A DNA stretch of 64,000 bases from Coriobacteriaceae bacterium (lineage in GTDB: Bacteria > Actinomycetota > Coriobacteriia > Coriobacteriales > Coriobacteriaceae). Shown here piece after piece: positions 1 through 8,173 of the stretch (position 1 is the stretch's first letter; each line of letters starts with the position of its first letter). Location of the stretch: contig CABIWB010000001.1 of assembly GCA_902362275.1 (NCBI GenBank), positions 1 through 64,000 on the forward strand, given 5' to 3'. A program made the position numbers and the translations under genes. The notes beneath the pieces are model-generated. The model was given only the letters and a program-made list of their open reading frames with translations, ran no database searches and had not been told where the DNA came from.

Positions 1-62
1 CGGGCCAGGCTTTATCTGAACGACTTTGCGAAGCAACCGGAGTGAAGATAAAGCCTGGCCCG
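1..62. repeat. 17-bp perfect inverted repeat
   Basis: Bases 1-17 are the exact reverse complement of 46-62, with a 28-base loop that holds a small TTGC/GCAA hairpin. There is no T-run, so it is not an obvious terminator. It resembles the other long inverted repeats seen between genes in this window. The left edge of the window may cut a larger structure. Confidence 0.7.
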
Positions 63-170
63 CCCGCGAAGCGCCACAAAGACCGCAGGGACGGGAGCAG
101 CTATACTACTCTCAGTAGTTAAGGGTCGCGGATCCGCCGCGTCGCCGCTCTCAACAGGAGGTCTTTGTTT

Positions 171-635
171 ATGGCAGATCAAAAGCCGGTTGTCGGGATC
201 ATCATGGGTTCCAAGTCCGATCTGGGCGTTATGGAAGGCTGCACCGCCGAGCTCGAGGCACTGGGTGTGCCCTATGAGCTCGCCATTGCGAGCGCACACC
301 GCACGCCGGCGAAGGTCCACGAGTGGGCTTCGACTGCCGCCGATCGCGGTATCAAAGTGATTATCGCCGCCGCCGGCAAGGCCGCCCACTTGGGTGGTGT
401 CGTGGCTGCCTTTACGCCGCTGCCGGTTATCGGCGTGCCTATGAAGACGAGTGACCTGGGCGGTATGGATTCGCTGCTGTCGATGGTGCAGATGCCTTCG
501 GGCGTGCCCGTGGCCTGCGTTGCCATCAACGGTGCCAAGAACGCCGCCATCTATGCCACGCAGATTCTGGGTGCTTGCGACCCCGAGTACCGCAAGGTTA
601 TCGAGAAGATGAAGCAGGAGATGGCTGACGCCTAA
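171..635 (+). CDS. purE: N5-carboxyaminoimidazole ribonucleotide mutase
   Basis: This is class I PurE, which isomerises N5-CAIR to CAIR in cytoplasmic de novo purine synthesis. The 154-residue protein has the family's usual length. It shows the GSKSD phosphate-binding loop (13-17), SAHRTP (41-46, catalytic His43) and an AAGKAAHLGG segment typical of class I. I chose ATG 171 because AGGAGG lies 9 bases upstream at 156-161; an in-frame TTG at 165 sits too close to it. The sortase gene follows 35 bases later. The other purine genes here (purF, purM, purN) start about 3 kb downstream, so the pathway genes are grouped but not in one operon. Confidence 0.96.
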   Translation: MADQKPVVGIIMGSKSDLGVMEGCTAELEALGVPYELAIASAHRTPAKVHEWASTAADRGIKVIIAAAGKAAHLGGVVAAFTPLPVIGVPMKTSDLGGMDSLLSMVQMPSGVPVACVAINGAKNAAIYATQILGACDPEYRKVIEKMKQEMADA

Positions 636-670
636 GCGTTCCGCCGTTTCACCGCAGTATAAGGAGAGCC

Positions 671-1675
671 ATGTCCGATTATCAGGGAAAACGATTCAAG
701 GCTTCTCAGATTCCCGATCCGTCGAAGCCGGGTGCTGCCCATGCGGCGCAGCAGGGTCGGACATCCTCTCCTCAGCAGCCGCGTGCGCCGCGTCCTGTAA
801 CGCCGACGTCCCATCGCCGCCAGGATACGCCAGCTGCGTATCGCCCTTCGTCATATGGCACGGCAAAGAAACAGGCCCGGACGACGAGGCAGCCGAGTGG
901 CGCGGCGTTCAGCTACGCCGAGCCGCCGCGTAAGAAGCGCCGCTCCATCATTCCTATCCTGCTCATCATCGTGGGCATCGGCCTGATTGTCGCCGCCGCC
1001 GCTATCTTTATTAATGCCCAGATTGGCTATAAGCAGGCGAGCGATTCGTATCAGAAAATCGAGAAGCAATATGTAAGCGATAAGGACGCCAGCGGCGTGC
1101 CGATTATCGACTTTGATGCGCTTGCTCAGACGAACCCCGAGATTGTGGGTTGGATTTACGTGCCGGGAACCAACATCAACTATCCCGTGGTGCAGACCAA
1201 CAACAACTCCAAATACCTCAACACGCTGTTTGACGGCACGGCTAACGCGTCCGGTGCCATTTTCCTGGATAGCGATGACACCGCGCCGGGAATGGTCGAC
1301 CAGCAGACCACGATCTACGGCCACCATATGAACGATGGGTCGATGTTCAACGTGATTTCGGACACCACTGATCAGGCGACGTTCGATAGCATCGAGTCTG
1401 TGTATTACATCACACGGGATGCTACGTATAAGCTGCGACCACTGGCGACCAAAGTTGTCGAGGACACGTATGCCAAGGCGCGCGCGACCAACTTTGAGGG
1501 CGACGACGGGCTGACGAATTATCTGTCCGAGATGCTCGATGGCGCCTCGGCCGTGGCGAGTGATGCCACCGATCGTGCCGCTTCGGCAACCAAGGTCGTA
1601 ACGCTTGTGACCTGTCGTTCGTTATCGCTGAGCAACACGCGCGCCGTCATGGTGCTCGCGCCGGTCGAGGAATAA
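671..1675 (+). CDS. Class B sortase
   Basis: A transpeptidase that anchors surface proteins to peptidoglycan from the outer membrane face. The 334-residue protein has a long Pro/Gln/Arg-rich cytoplasmic tail (1-90), one membrane anchor (about 92-114) and the sortase fold after it. Visible catalytic features are YGHHM (216-220), TLVTC with Cys315, and the downstream Arg324 in NTRAV. YGHHM followed by DGSMF is typical of class B. An AAGGAG site precedes ATG 671. The cytoplasmic tail is much longer than usual for the family. No substrate is encoded next to it; the large PPSTG protein at 52-61 kb is on the same window but not linked. Confidence 0.9.
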   Translation: MSDYQGKRFKASQIPDPSKPGAAHAAQQGRTSSPQQPRAPRPVTPTSHRRQDTPAAYRPSSYGTAKKQARTTRQPSGAAFSYAEPPRKKRRSIIPILLIIVGIGLIVAAAAIFINAQIGYKQASDSYQKIEKQYVSDKDASGVPIIDFDALAQTNPEIVGWIYVPGTNINYPVVQTNNNSKYLNTLFDGTANASGAIFLDSDDTAPGMVDQQTTIYGHHMNDGSMFNVISDTTDQATFDSIESVYYITRDATYKLRPLATKVVEDTYAKARATNFEGDDGLTNYLSEMLDGASAVASDATDRAASATKVVTLVTCRSLSLSNTRAVMVLAPVEE

Positions 1676-1684
1676 GTTGTTTGA

Positions 1685-1719
1685 GAGTAGCTAAAAAGCC
1701 CGTCCCAAATTAGCTACTC
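1685..1719. repeat. Short inverted repeat before the MoaE-like gene
   Basis: GAGTAGCTA (1685-1693) pairs perfectly with TAGCTACTC (1711-1719) around a 17-base loop containing GCCCGTCCC. It lies between the sortase stop and the ribosome binding site of the next gene. It could act as a transcript-end or regulatory hairpin; no T-run follows. Confidence 0.5.
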
Positions 1720-1740
1720 GACGACGGTAAGGGAGAAATG

Positions 1741-2157
1741 ATGCTTGAGAGTGGCAAATTGATGCCTTCGATTGATACTTTGCTGCGCGAGGCCAAGGCC
1801 GATGCTTCGGCGGCAGGCTGCGGGATGTATCTGACGCATAACGGTGTGGTGCGTGCGACGCCCAAGGCCGAGGTGCGCGGAGTCGAGACCGATGGCGTGG
1901 CACCAGGCCACAGGGTGGGCGGCATGGTCTTTGACTACGACGCCGAAAAGGTACGGTCTGCTATCGAGGCCACGCGCGCGATGCCGGGTATCGGCTATGT
2001 GCGCGTGTGGCTGGCAAGCGGCGAGCTTGCCGTAGGTGACGACATCATGCTCGTGCTCATCGGCGGGGACATTCGCCCGCACGTGGTCGATGCGCTGCAG
2101 GCACTCGTTGGCACCATCAAGAACGAATGCGTGAGTGAGGTCGAGCGCGAGGCGTAG
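1741..2157 (+). CDS. MoaE-like protein (molybdopterin synthase large-subunit fold)
   Basis: The 138-residue protein follows the MoaE pattern: an N-terminal GMYLTHNGVVR segment, a central MVFDYDAEKV strand, and a C-terminal part with GELAVGDDIMLVLIGGDIRPHVVDAL then IKNECVSEVE, matching where MoaE has its HR-containing helix and the lysine-rich end. The usual HR pair and the WKKE end are not present, so catalytic activity is doubtful. GGGAG at 1731-1735 favours ATG 1741 over ATG 1738. No moaD, moaA or moeA is nearby, so this is an orphan. The assignment is from pattern only. Confidence 0.55.
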   Translation: MLESGKLMPSIDTLLREAKADASAAGCGMYLTHNGVVRATPKAEVRGVETDGVAPGHRVGGMVFDYDAEKVRSAIEATRAMPGIGYVRVWLASGELAVGDDIMLVLIGGDIRPHVVDALQALVGTIKNECVSEVEREA

Positions 2158-2189
2158 AGGCTTGCGTCGATAGAAGGCTCGTTTATAAA

Positions 2190-2226
2190 AATGCCCGCCG
2201 GTACGTGTGATACCGGCGGGCATTTT
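2190..2226. terminator. Bidirectional rho-independent terminator
   Basis: Perfect 14-bp stem (2190-2203 with 2211-2224) around a 7-base loop, followed by T-rich sequence on the plus strand and preceded by A-rich sequence. It separates the convergent MoaE-like and CmpB-type genes. Confidence 0.9.
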
Positions 2227-2247
2227 GCGTTTTGGGCGCGGTGGGCG

Positions 2248-3477
2248 CTACATGCGCGTCGCGTCCTTGGGGCTCATGGTCATGCTCTGGAAGCGGTTTT
2301 CCATGTACTCGTTATCGAAGTGCTCTCCGTAGAACTGTGCGACGGGAATGTCCGGCTCCGTGCCGTTAACGCGCTGGTACCAGTAGTCGAGCGACTGCAG
2401 CGTCATGACGCCGTCGACCAGCATGATAACGGTAAAGATGACGGTGGCCGAGTAGCGGCTCTTCCAGGGGATCATGTTGATAAGCTTAAGCAGCCTCGGC
2501 AGCAGCAGCTTGATCCAGATGAGGCCGCCCAGGCCCCACAGACAGGCGAAGCCCGTGCAGGTGCGTCCGCCCGTGAGGACCACGAGCGGGTCGGGCATAC
2601 CGAACAGCGTTATGTGCGAGTAGCTCCACGAGACCACGCCAAACGCGGTCTGCATAAACCAGCCCACGAACACCTCAAAGCTGGCGCCGAGCAGGGCGCT
2701 CACCAGGAAAATGATGATGGGGTTCTTTTTGTAGAAGCGGTTGAGCACCATGGTCATGAGCACGGCGCCAAATCCGTAGATGGGGCTGAAGGGGCCAAAC
2801 AGCATGCCGGCGCGGTTCTGGTAGACGCCCGGGTCGTTGACCGTCATGTGCCAGATGTCCTCGGCGATCAGGCCGAGTATGCAGCAGACAAAGAACACCC
2901 AGAACAGGTTGAAGTAGTTGAGCTTGATGTAGCCTTCGCCGGTTTCATCGCGCCCGAGCATGCCCTCGGCGGCGGCGTCGCGATCGAGCATCTCCTGCAG
3001 GCGGCGCTGCAACTCGCGCTCCTGGCGCAGCGTGGGGTCGACGGTGGTCGAAAGCGCGACGAGGATGCCGAGCTGGATGGCAGGGCGAAGCAAGAAGGGC
3101 CCGATGCCCTGGAGCATCACGTCGACCAAAAGCTCGACGACGGTGAATGCAATAAGGATGTAGGACAGGCGGGCGGCGTTGCGGCGCTGGTTTTTGATAA
3201 GGTCCAGGCCAAAGATGATTAGGATGACGGCACTTGCCGCAGAGAGCATGATGCCGGCGACGATAAGGCCGACTGCGACGAGCGTGTTGTCGCCGAGGTT
3301 GGCGGCGGCGTTGCCGTTGATGAGCGCGGTAATGACCCGCCACATAAAGGCAGCGACCGACGGGAGCGTGCCCACGCCGGAAAGGATGCACAGGACGGCG
3401 TACACCTTAATGATGAGGGGGATCTTCTTGACCTCCGTGGCGCTGGGGACGCTGGGGTCGAGTTCATTTCGATCCAT
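2248..3477 (-). CDS. CmpB-type putative ABC-transporter permease family membrane protein
   Basis: The 409-residue polytopic protein has about four N-terminal membrane segments (residues 22-160), a charged stretch (RQERELQRRLQEMLDRD), and a C-terminal half with the conserved signature LFGPFSPIYGFGA followed by further helices. That signature marks the family annotated as putative ABC transporter permease (CmpB/DUF1113). No ATPase or binding protein lies beside it, and the transport role of this family is not established. It is transcribed convergently with the upstream neighbour and divergently from purF. Confidence 0.75.
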   Translation of the reverse strand: MDRNELDPSVPSATEVKKIPLIIKVYAVLCILSGVGTLPSVAAFMWRVITALINGNAAANLGDNTLVAVGLIVAGIMLSAASAVILIIFGLDLIKNQRRNAARLSYILIAFTVVELLVDVMLQGIGPFLLRPAIQLGILVALSTTVDPTLRQERELQRRLQEMLDRDAAAEGMLGRDETGEGYIKLNYFNLFWVFFVCCILGLIAEDIWHMTVNDPGVYQNRAGMLFGPFSPIYGFGAVLMTMVLNRFYKKNPIIIFLVSALLGASFEVFVGWFMQTAFGVVSWSYSHITLFGMPDPLVVLTGGRTCTGFACLWGLGGLIWIKLLLPRLLKLINMIPWKSRYSATVIFTVIMLVDGVMTLQSLDYWYQRVNGTEPDIPVAQFYGEHFDNEYMENRFQSMTMSPKDATRM

Positions 3478-3715
3478 ACATAACCTTTCTCGCTTTGTTG
3501 TAGGTTATAAGGATACGCCGCCGACCTGCCAAAAGACAGGACGAACGTCCCAATTGCAACTTTGTAATCCCCAACGGCGGGCGCGGCAGCCATCTGGGGG
3601 CGCGGGCGCTTGCACTGGACAGACCGATAAAATGTTTGGCCACAAAACGGATTATTAGCTCGGTGGGCTTTTAAAAAGCGCTGCTCATGCGCTGGGGAGC
3701 ACGTCGTGCCGTGCG

Positions 3716-3721
3716 TATAAT
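3716..3721 (+). promoter_or_regulatory. Candidate -10 box of purF
   Basis: A perfect TATAAT lies 42 bases before the purF start in the 286-base gap between divergent genes. The matching -35 region (around 3693-3698, TGGGGA) is poor, so this is only a candidate. No purine riboswitch or operator was recognised in the gap. Confidence 0.45.
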
Positions 3722-3763
3722 AAAGCGGGTAACGCCAAAAATACGAGGCTCTGAGGGGATGCC

Positions 3764-5434
3764 ATGTCTCAAGAAACCATCCGCGCGGCCGAGCGTGCCG
3801 CGGGACAGGTGAACACCATGTCGACGTATGATCCGGACTCCGACCAGCTGCATGAGGAATGTGGCATTTTCGGCGTATGGGCGCCCGATCGCGACGTGGC
3901 TCGACTGACGTACTTTGGCCTGCGTGCGCTGCAGCACCGTGGCCAGGAATCGGCGGGAATCGCCGTGGGTGACGGCGGCACGGTTATGGTCCGCAAGGAT
4001 CTGGGCCTGCTCGACCGTGTGTTCTCCAATGCCGACTTGTCGACGCTCTCCGGCCAGCTGGCTGTGGGCCATGTGCGCTACGGCACCGCCGGCGCCAAGA
4101 GCTGGGAAGCCTCGCAGCCGCATCTTTCTACCATCAACAGCGTCATTATCGCGCTTGCTCACAACGGCACCCTCGTCAACACCGACGAGCTGCGCCGCCA
4201 GCTGATCGAGCTGGGCGTGCCGTTCCTCTCCAATTCGGATTCCGAGGTCGCGACCAAGCTTATCGGCTACTTTACCCAGCGTACGGGTCATCTGCGCGAG
4301 GGCATTCGCAAGGCCATGGAGCTCGTGCGCGGCGGCTACGCCATGACGCTCATCAACGAGCAGGCGCTCTACGCATTCCGCGATCCGCACGGCATTCGCC
4401 CACTCGTGCTGGGCAAGCTGGTGGACGAGGGTCTGGACCAGGCCGATGCCGCAGCCGTTTCGCAGCTGCCCTCGCAAGACGGCGCCACGACGGTCGACTC
4501 CGCCGTCCATGTCACGCGCGCCGGCGGCTGGGTTGTTGCTTCCGAGACCTGTGCACTCGACATCGTGGGTGCCGAGTACGTCCGTGACGTCCATCCCGGC
4601 GAGATCTTGCGCATCAGCGCCGAGGGTCTGGTATCCGAGCAGGGCGTGCCTGCAGCCGAAGAGCCCGCCAACTGCATCTTTGAGCAGGTCTACTTCGCCC
4701 GTCCCGACTCCATCATGAACGGCAAGAGCGTCTATGCCTGCCGTTACGACATGGGTCGTCAGTTGGCACACGAGGAGCCCGTCGAGGCCGACCTGGTCAT
4801 CGGCGTGCCCGACTCCGGCCTGCCGCCCGCGGAGGGGTATTCGCACGAGAGCGGTATTCCCTTTGGCGAGGGTCTCATCAAGAACCGCTACGTGGGCCGT
4901 ACGTTTATCGAGCCCACGCAGGAGCTGCGCGCCATGGGCGTGCGCATGAAGCTCAACCCGCTGCGCGACAACATCGAGGGCAAGCGCCTGGTCGTCATCG
5001 ACGACTCCATCGTGCGCGGCACCACCATGGTGCAGCTCGTCAAGATGCTGCGCAACGCTGGCGCCAAGGAGATTCATATCCGCATCAACTCGCCCGAGGT
5101 CATCTGGCCGTGTTTCTACGGTATCGATACCGACGTGCAGTCGCAGCTTATCAGCGCCAACAAGACGGTCGACGAGATTTGCGAGTATATCGGCGCCGAT
5201 TCGCTGGCTTTCCTTTCGGTCGAGGGCCTGCTGAAGGTCATGCCCAAGGGCGGTTACTGCGATGCGTGCTTTACCGGCCGCTACCCCGTAGCGATTCCCG
5301 AGAGTTTTGGCCGCGACAAGTTCATGGAGGGCTTTAAGCCCCGCAACCTGGATAAGCCGTTGCATTTTGACGACGACGCCGTGGTCGAGAAATACGACGA
5401 CCGCAGCTGGGAAGAGAAGCACGGCGAGGCCTAA
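3764..5434 (+). CDS. purF: Amidophosphoribosyltransferase
   Basis: First committed enzyme of purine synthesis; it makes 5-phosphoribosylamine from PRPP and glutamine. The 556-residue protein is of the Bacillus type: a 32-residue propeptide precedes the catalytic Cys33 in EECGIFGV, and the four conserved cysteines of an Fe-S cluster are present (ANCIFEQ, IWPCFYG, and the two in GYCDACF). The PRPP-binding motif VVIDDSIVRGTT starts at residue 410. ATG 3764 has AGGGG upstream; ATG 3818 would leave a shorter propeptide. A long acidic C-terminal tail ends the protein. purM starts 157 bases after the stop. Confidence 0.96.
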   Translation: MSQETIRAAERAAGQVNTMSTYDPDSDQLHEECGIFGVWAPDRDVARLTYFGLRALQHRGQESAGIAVGDGGTVMVRKDLGLLDRVFSNADLSTLSGQLAVGHVRYGTAGAKSWEASQPHLSTINSVIIALAHNGTLVNTDELRRQLIELGVPFLSNSDSEVATKLIGYFTQRTGHLREGIRKAMELVRGGYAMTLINEQALYAFRDPHGIRPLVLGKLVDEGLDQADAAAVSQLPSQDGATTVDSAVHVTRAGGWVVASETCALDIVGAEYVRDVHPGEILRISAEGLVSEQGVPAAEEPANCIFEQVYFARPDSIMNGKSVYACRYDMGRQLAHEEPVEADLVIGVPDSGLPPAEGYSHESGIPFGEGLIKNRYVGRTFIEPTQELRAMGVRMKLNPLRDNIEGKRLVVIDDSIVRGTTMVQLVKMLRNAGAKEIHIRINSPEVIWPCFYGIDTDVQSQLISANKTVDEICEYIGADSLAFLSVEGLLKVMPKGGYCDACFTGRYPVAIPESFGRDKFMEGFKPRNLDKPLHFDDDAVVEKYDDRSWEEKHGEA

Positions 5435-5437
5435 AAC

Positions 5438-5490
5438 CTGCCATGTAGGGACAGGTTCATTTTGGTCGGTTTTACCTGCTGTTTTGTTGA
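5438..5490. repeat. GGGACAG-type intergenic palindrome
   Basis: Between purF and purM an imperfect palindrome surrounds GGGACAGGTTCATTTTGG; the ends CCTGCCA and TTTTACCTG hint at pairing arms. The same core appears near 8.0, 13.3, 14.0, 16.5, 16.7, 36.3 and 38.4-38.5 kb. Confidence 0.5.
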
Positions 5491-5591
5491 TATGACGGCG
5501 CGTGCTGTTATGGCGCGCGCCGAAATGAACGCAACTATGAGCACCGTTTGGCGCCCGCGCGGCGCCACGGTAGTGGGAGAGGAAGGCTCAG

Positions 5592-6695
5592 ATGAGCGAT
5601 AGCAAGCATGTGACGTATGAGGATGCCGGCGTCGATACCGCCGAGGGTGGCCGCGCCGTCGACGCTATTAAGCAAATGGTTAAGGACACCAACCGTCCCG
5701 AGGTCATCGGCGGTATCGGTGGCTTTGGTGGCTTATTCTCGGCCGCCGCGATTAAGGATATGGAAGACCCGATTCTGATTAGCGGTACCGATGGCGTGGG
5801 CACCAAGCTCGTGCTCGCCCAGATCATGGACCGTCACGAGACGGTGGGCCAGGACCTGGTCGCTATGTGCGTCAACGACATTCTGGCTTCGGGCGCCGAG
5901 CCGCTGTTCTTCCTGGACTACGTTGCCATCGGTCACATCGAGGCCGAGCACATGGCAAAGATCATCAAGGGTGTGGCCGACGGCTGCAAGCTCGCGGGCT
6001 GCGCGCTCGTGGGCGGCGAGATGGCCGAGCATCCGGGCGTCATGGCTCCGGCCGACTACGACCTCGCCGGCTTTACCGTGGGCGTCGTCGATCGTCCCAA
6101 GATGCTCGACCCCGCGAATGTCCGTCCTGGCGACGTGATCCTGGGCCTGCCTTCCACCGGTGTGCACTCCAACGGCTACTCGCTCGTGCGCAAGGTCATC
6201 GGCGTCGACGGCATCAAGCCGGGCACGCCCGAGGCCGCCGCTAAGGCCGAGGAGCTGAGCCGTCCGCTCGAGGAGCTCGGCGGCGCATCGCTGGCAGACG
6301 CTCTGCTGGCCCCCACGCGCATCTACGTCAAGCCGATTCTGGAGCTGCTGCGCGGTGGCGCCAACGTTCATGCCATTGCCCACATCACTGGCGGCGGTAT
6401 TACCGAGAACCTCAACCGCGCGCTCGCCGACGACATCGACGCTGTGGTCACCCGCAACGGTGCGGAGATGGGCTGGGACGTTCCGCCCGTCATCACCTAC
6501 GTGTCGCGCCAGGCCGAGCTCGCGCCCAACGAGGCGTGCAAGACCTTCAACATGGGCGTTGGCCTGTGCCTGATTGTTGCCCCCGAGGACGAGGCCGCGG
6601 TTACCGAGGCCCTGGTCGCGTTGGGCGAGAAGCCGTTCCGCGTGGGCGAGTGCGTCGAGGGTTCCGGTAAGGTCGTGTACTCCGATGAGCGCTAA
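5592..6695 (+). CDS. purM: Phosphoribosylformylglycinamidine cyclo-ligase (AIR synthetase)
   Basis: Cytoplasmic purine-synthesis enzyme that closes FGAM to AIR using ATP. The 367-residue protein opens with the family's TYEDAGVDT motif, then shows GGFGGLF, SGTDGVGTKL, and HITGGG near residue 265. The length is a little above the usual 340-350. AGGAAGG precedes ATG 5592. Its stop overlaps purN by 11 bases, so the two are co-transcribed and probably translationally coupled. Confidence 0.96.
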   Translation: MSDSKHVTYEDAGVDTAEGGRAVDAIKQMVKDTNRPEVIGGIGGFGGLFSAAAIKDMEDPILISGTDGVGTKLVLAQIMDRHETVGQDLVAMCVNDILASGAEPLFFLDYVAIGHIEAEHMAKIIKGVADGCKLAGCALVGGEMAEHPGVMAPADYDLAGFTVGVVDRPKMLDPANVRPGDVILGLPSTGVHSNGYSLVRKVIGVDGIKPGTPEAAAKAEELSRPLEELGGASLADALLAPTRIYVKPILELLRGGANVHAIAHITGGGITENLNRALADDIDAVVTRNGAEMGWDVPPVITYVSRQAELAPNEACKTFNMGVGLCLIVAPEDEAAVTEALVALGEKPFRVGECVEGSGKVVYSDER

Positions 6696-7386
6696 CGAGC
6701 AGATGACTGCCGCCGAGGGCCTGGGCTTTGTGCCCTACACCCGTCCGACCGGCACCGATACGGCCGAGCCGCTCAAGATCGGTGTGCTCATCAGCGGTTC
6801 GGGTACCAACCTGCAGGCGCTGATCGATCTGATCGCCGCCGGCAAGCTCAACGCTTCGATTGAGCTTGTGGTGTCGAGCCGTCCTTCGGCTAAGGGTTTG
6901 CAGCGCGCTGAGCGCGCGGGCATCCAGACGCTCACACTGTCCAAGGATGTCTATGCCGACCCTATTGCCGCCGACGAGATCATCGCGCACGAGCTTCTCG
7001 AGTGCGGTTGCGAGTATGTGGTCATGGCCGGCTACATGCGCATGGTGCACACGCCGCTGCTGGCGGCGTTTCCCAACCGCGTGGTCAACTTGCATCCGGC
7101 GCTGCTGCCGAGCTTTACCGGTGCGCATGCGATTGATGACGCCTTTGCGCGCGGCGTCAAGGTAACTGGCGTGACCGTGCATTTTGCCAACGAGATCTAC
7201 GACAACGGTCCCATCATCGCCCAGCGCGCGCTGGCTGTCGAGGAAGGCTGGGATGTCGATACGCTCGAGGAACACATTCACGCGATCGAGCACGTGCTGT
7301 ATCCCGAGGTCGTGCAGATGCTCGCCGACGGCCGCGTTCACGTGCTGGAGAGCGGCAAGGTCGCAATTGACGCGCCTCGCGGCTAG
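6685..7386 (+). CDS. purN: Phosphoribosylglycinamide formyltransferase
   Basis: Transfers a formyl group from 10-formyl-THF to GAR. The protein has IGVLISGSGTNLQALID near the N-terminus, the catalytic stretch MAGYMRMVHTPLL, and NLHPALLPSF followed by GVTVHFANEIYDNGPII. ATG 6685 overlaps the purM end by 11 bases and gives 233 residues; ATG 6703 is an alternative. The roughly 30 residues before the Rossmann strand exceed the usual PurN start. A terminator hairpin follows at 7419-7460. Confidence 0.95.
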   Translation: MSANEQMTAAEGLGFVPYTRPTGTDTAEPLKIGVLISGSGTNLQALIDLIAAGKLNASIELVVSSRPSAKGLQRAERAGIQTLTLSKDVYADPIAADEIIAHELLECGCEYVVMAGYMRMVHTPLLAAFPNRVVNLHPALLPSFTGAHAIDDAFARGVKVTGVTVHFANEIYDNGPIIAQRALAVEEGWDVDTLEEHIHAIEHVLYPEVVQMLADGRVHVLESGKVAIDAPRG

Positions 7387-7418
7387 CGGCGCACAGTACA
7401 ATTTGGCCGAGTAGTCAG

Positions 7419-7460
7419 GGTGGTCATTGGTGCCAAGGCGCGCGTGGCCACCTTTTGTTT
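7419..7460 (+). terminator. Terminator after purM-purN
   Basis: GGTGGTCA (7419-7426) pairs with TGGCCACC (7445-7452) with one G-T wobble, then TTTTGTTTT. Confidence 0.7.
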
Positions 7461-7538
7461 TGGGTAGTCATCAGGGACGGTCTTTAACGACTGGTCATTC
7501 AAGAACGCCTCCGATGAATAGGTGAGAGAGGTGAGTGC

Positions 7539-8003
7539 ATGGCGGATAACGAAGCGCTGTTTACGCCTGAGTTGGTGTTTTTTGATTGGGAGTGTGCGAC
7601 GCCGGATGAGGTGTTCGCGCGGCTCGAGGGCGAGCTTGCACCACGTGGCTACATTGTATCCGGTTGGCTCGACGCCGTTCGCACGCGTGAGGATGCCTAT
7701 CCCACGGGTCTTGCCATGCCGGCGGCAAACATTGCCATTCCGCATACCGATCCGGGGTTTGTGGCCAAGCCCTATATCGCGGTGGTGAAGCCCGCCGCGC
7801 CCGTGACATTTAACGCTATGGCTGGCATGGGCGCTCCGGTGCCGGCGCAGATCGTCATCAATCTGGGCATCGCCGAGCCGGGCGGCCAGGTCGAGGCCCT
7901 GCAGGCACTCATGAACATCTTTATGGGCGCCGATGCCGCAGCCGACGTGCTCGGCCAGACCACGCCCCAGGGCATGGTCGACGCCATCCGCCGCCACTTC
8001 TAA
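7539..8003 (+). CDS. PTS EIIA domain protein, fructose/galactitol-type
   Basis: A 154-residue stand-alone phosphotransfer protein of the PTS EIIA-2 family. The phosphoacceptor His is seen in NIAIPHTDP, and the last third (QVEALQALMNIF) fits the galactitol-type IIA. No EIIB, EIIC or sugar enzyme gene lies beside it, so its partner is elsewhere or it has a regulatory role. A weak GAGAGAGG site precedes ATG 7539. It stands alone between the purN terminator and a repeat-rich gap. Confidence 0.85.
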   Translation: MADNEALFTPELVFFDWECATPDEVFARLEGELAPRGYIVSGWLDAVRTREDAYPTGLAMPAANIAIPHTDPGFVAKPYIAVVKPAAPVTFNAMAGMGAPVPAQIVINLGIAEPGGQVEALQALMNIFMGADAAADVLGQTTPQGMVDAIRRHF

Positions 8004-8017
8004 GGTGGGGCTGAGTC

Positions 8018-8102
8018 GGTACTTGGGGACTGTCCCTAACTGCCGGCTGCCAGAGCTGTCCCCTTTGCACCAAAATGGTGCAGATTAACCTGTCCCCAAC
8101 GC
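8018..8102. repeat. Tandem GGGACAG-type palindromic elements
   Basis: Two or three copies of the GGGACTGTCCC / CTGTCCCC core occur in the gap before the foldase gene, with a local CACCA/TGGTG pairing in the middle. They belong to the same intergenic repeat group as the copy at 5438-5490. Confidence 0.5.
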
Positions 8103-8173
8103 ACCAAGCGTGCCGCGGGGGCTGCGTTGTGACACAATGGCGTTTGTTCGATTCGTTATGCGAAAGGCCAACT

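Noticed and set aside
3671..5422. A 583-codon minus-strand frame opposite purF
   Set aside because: purF is unmistakable on the plus strand; the antisense frame is a composition effect.
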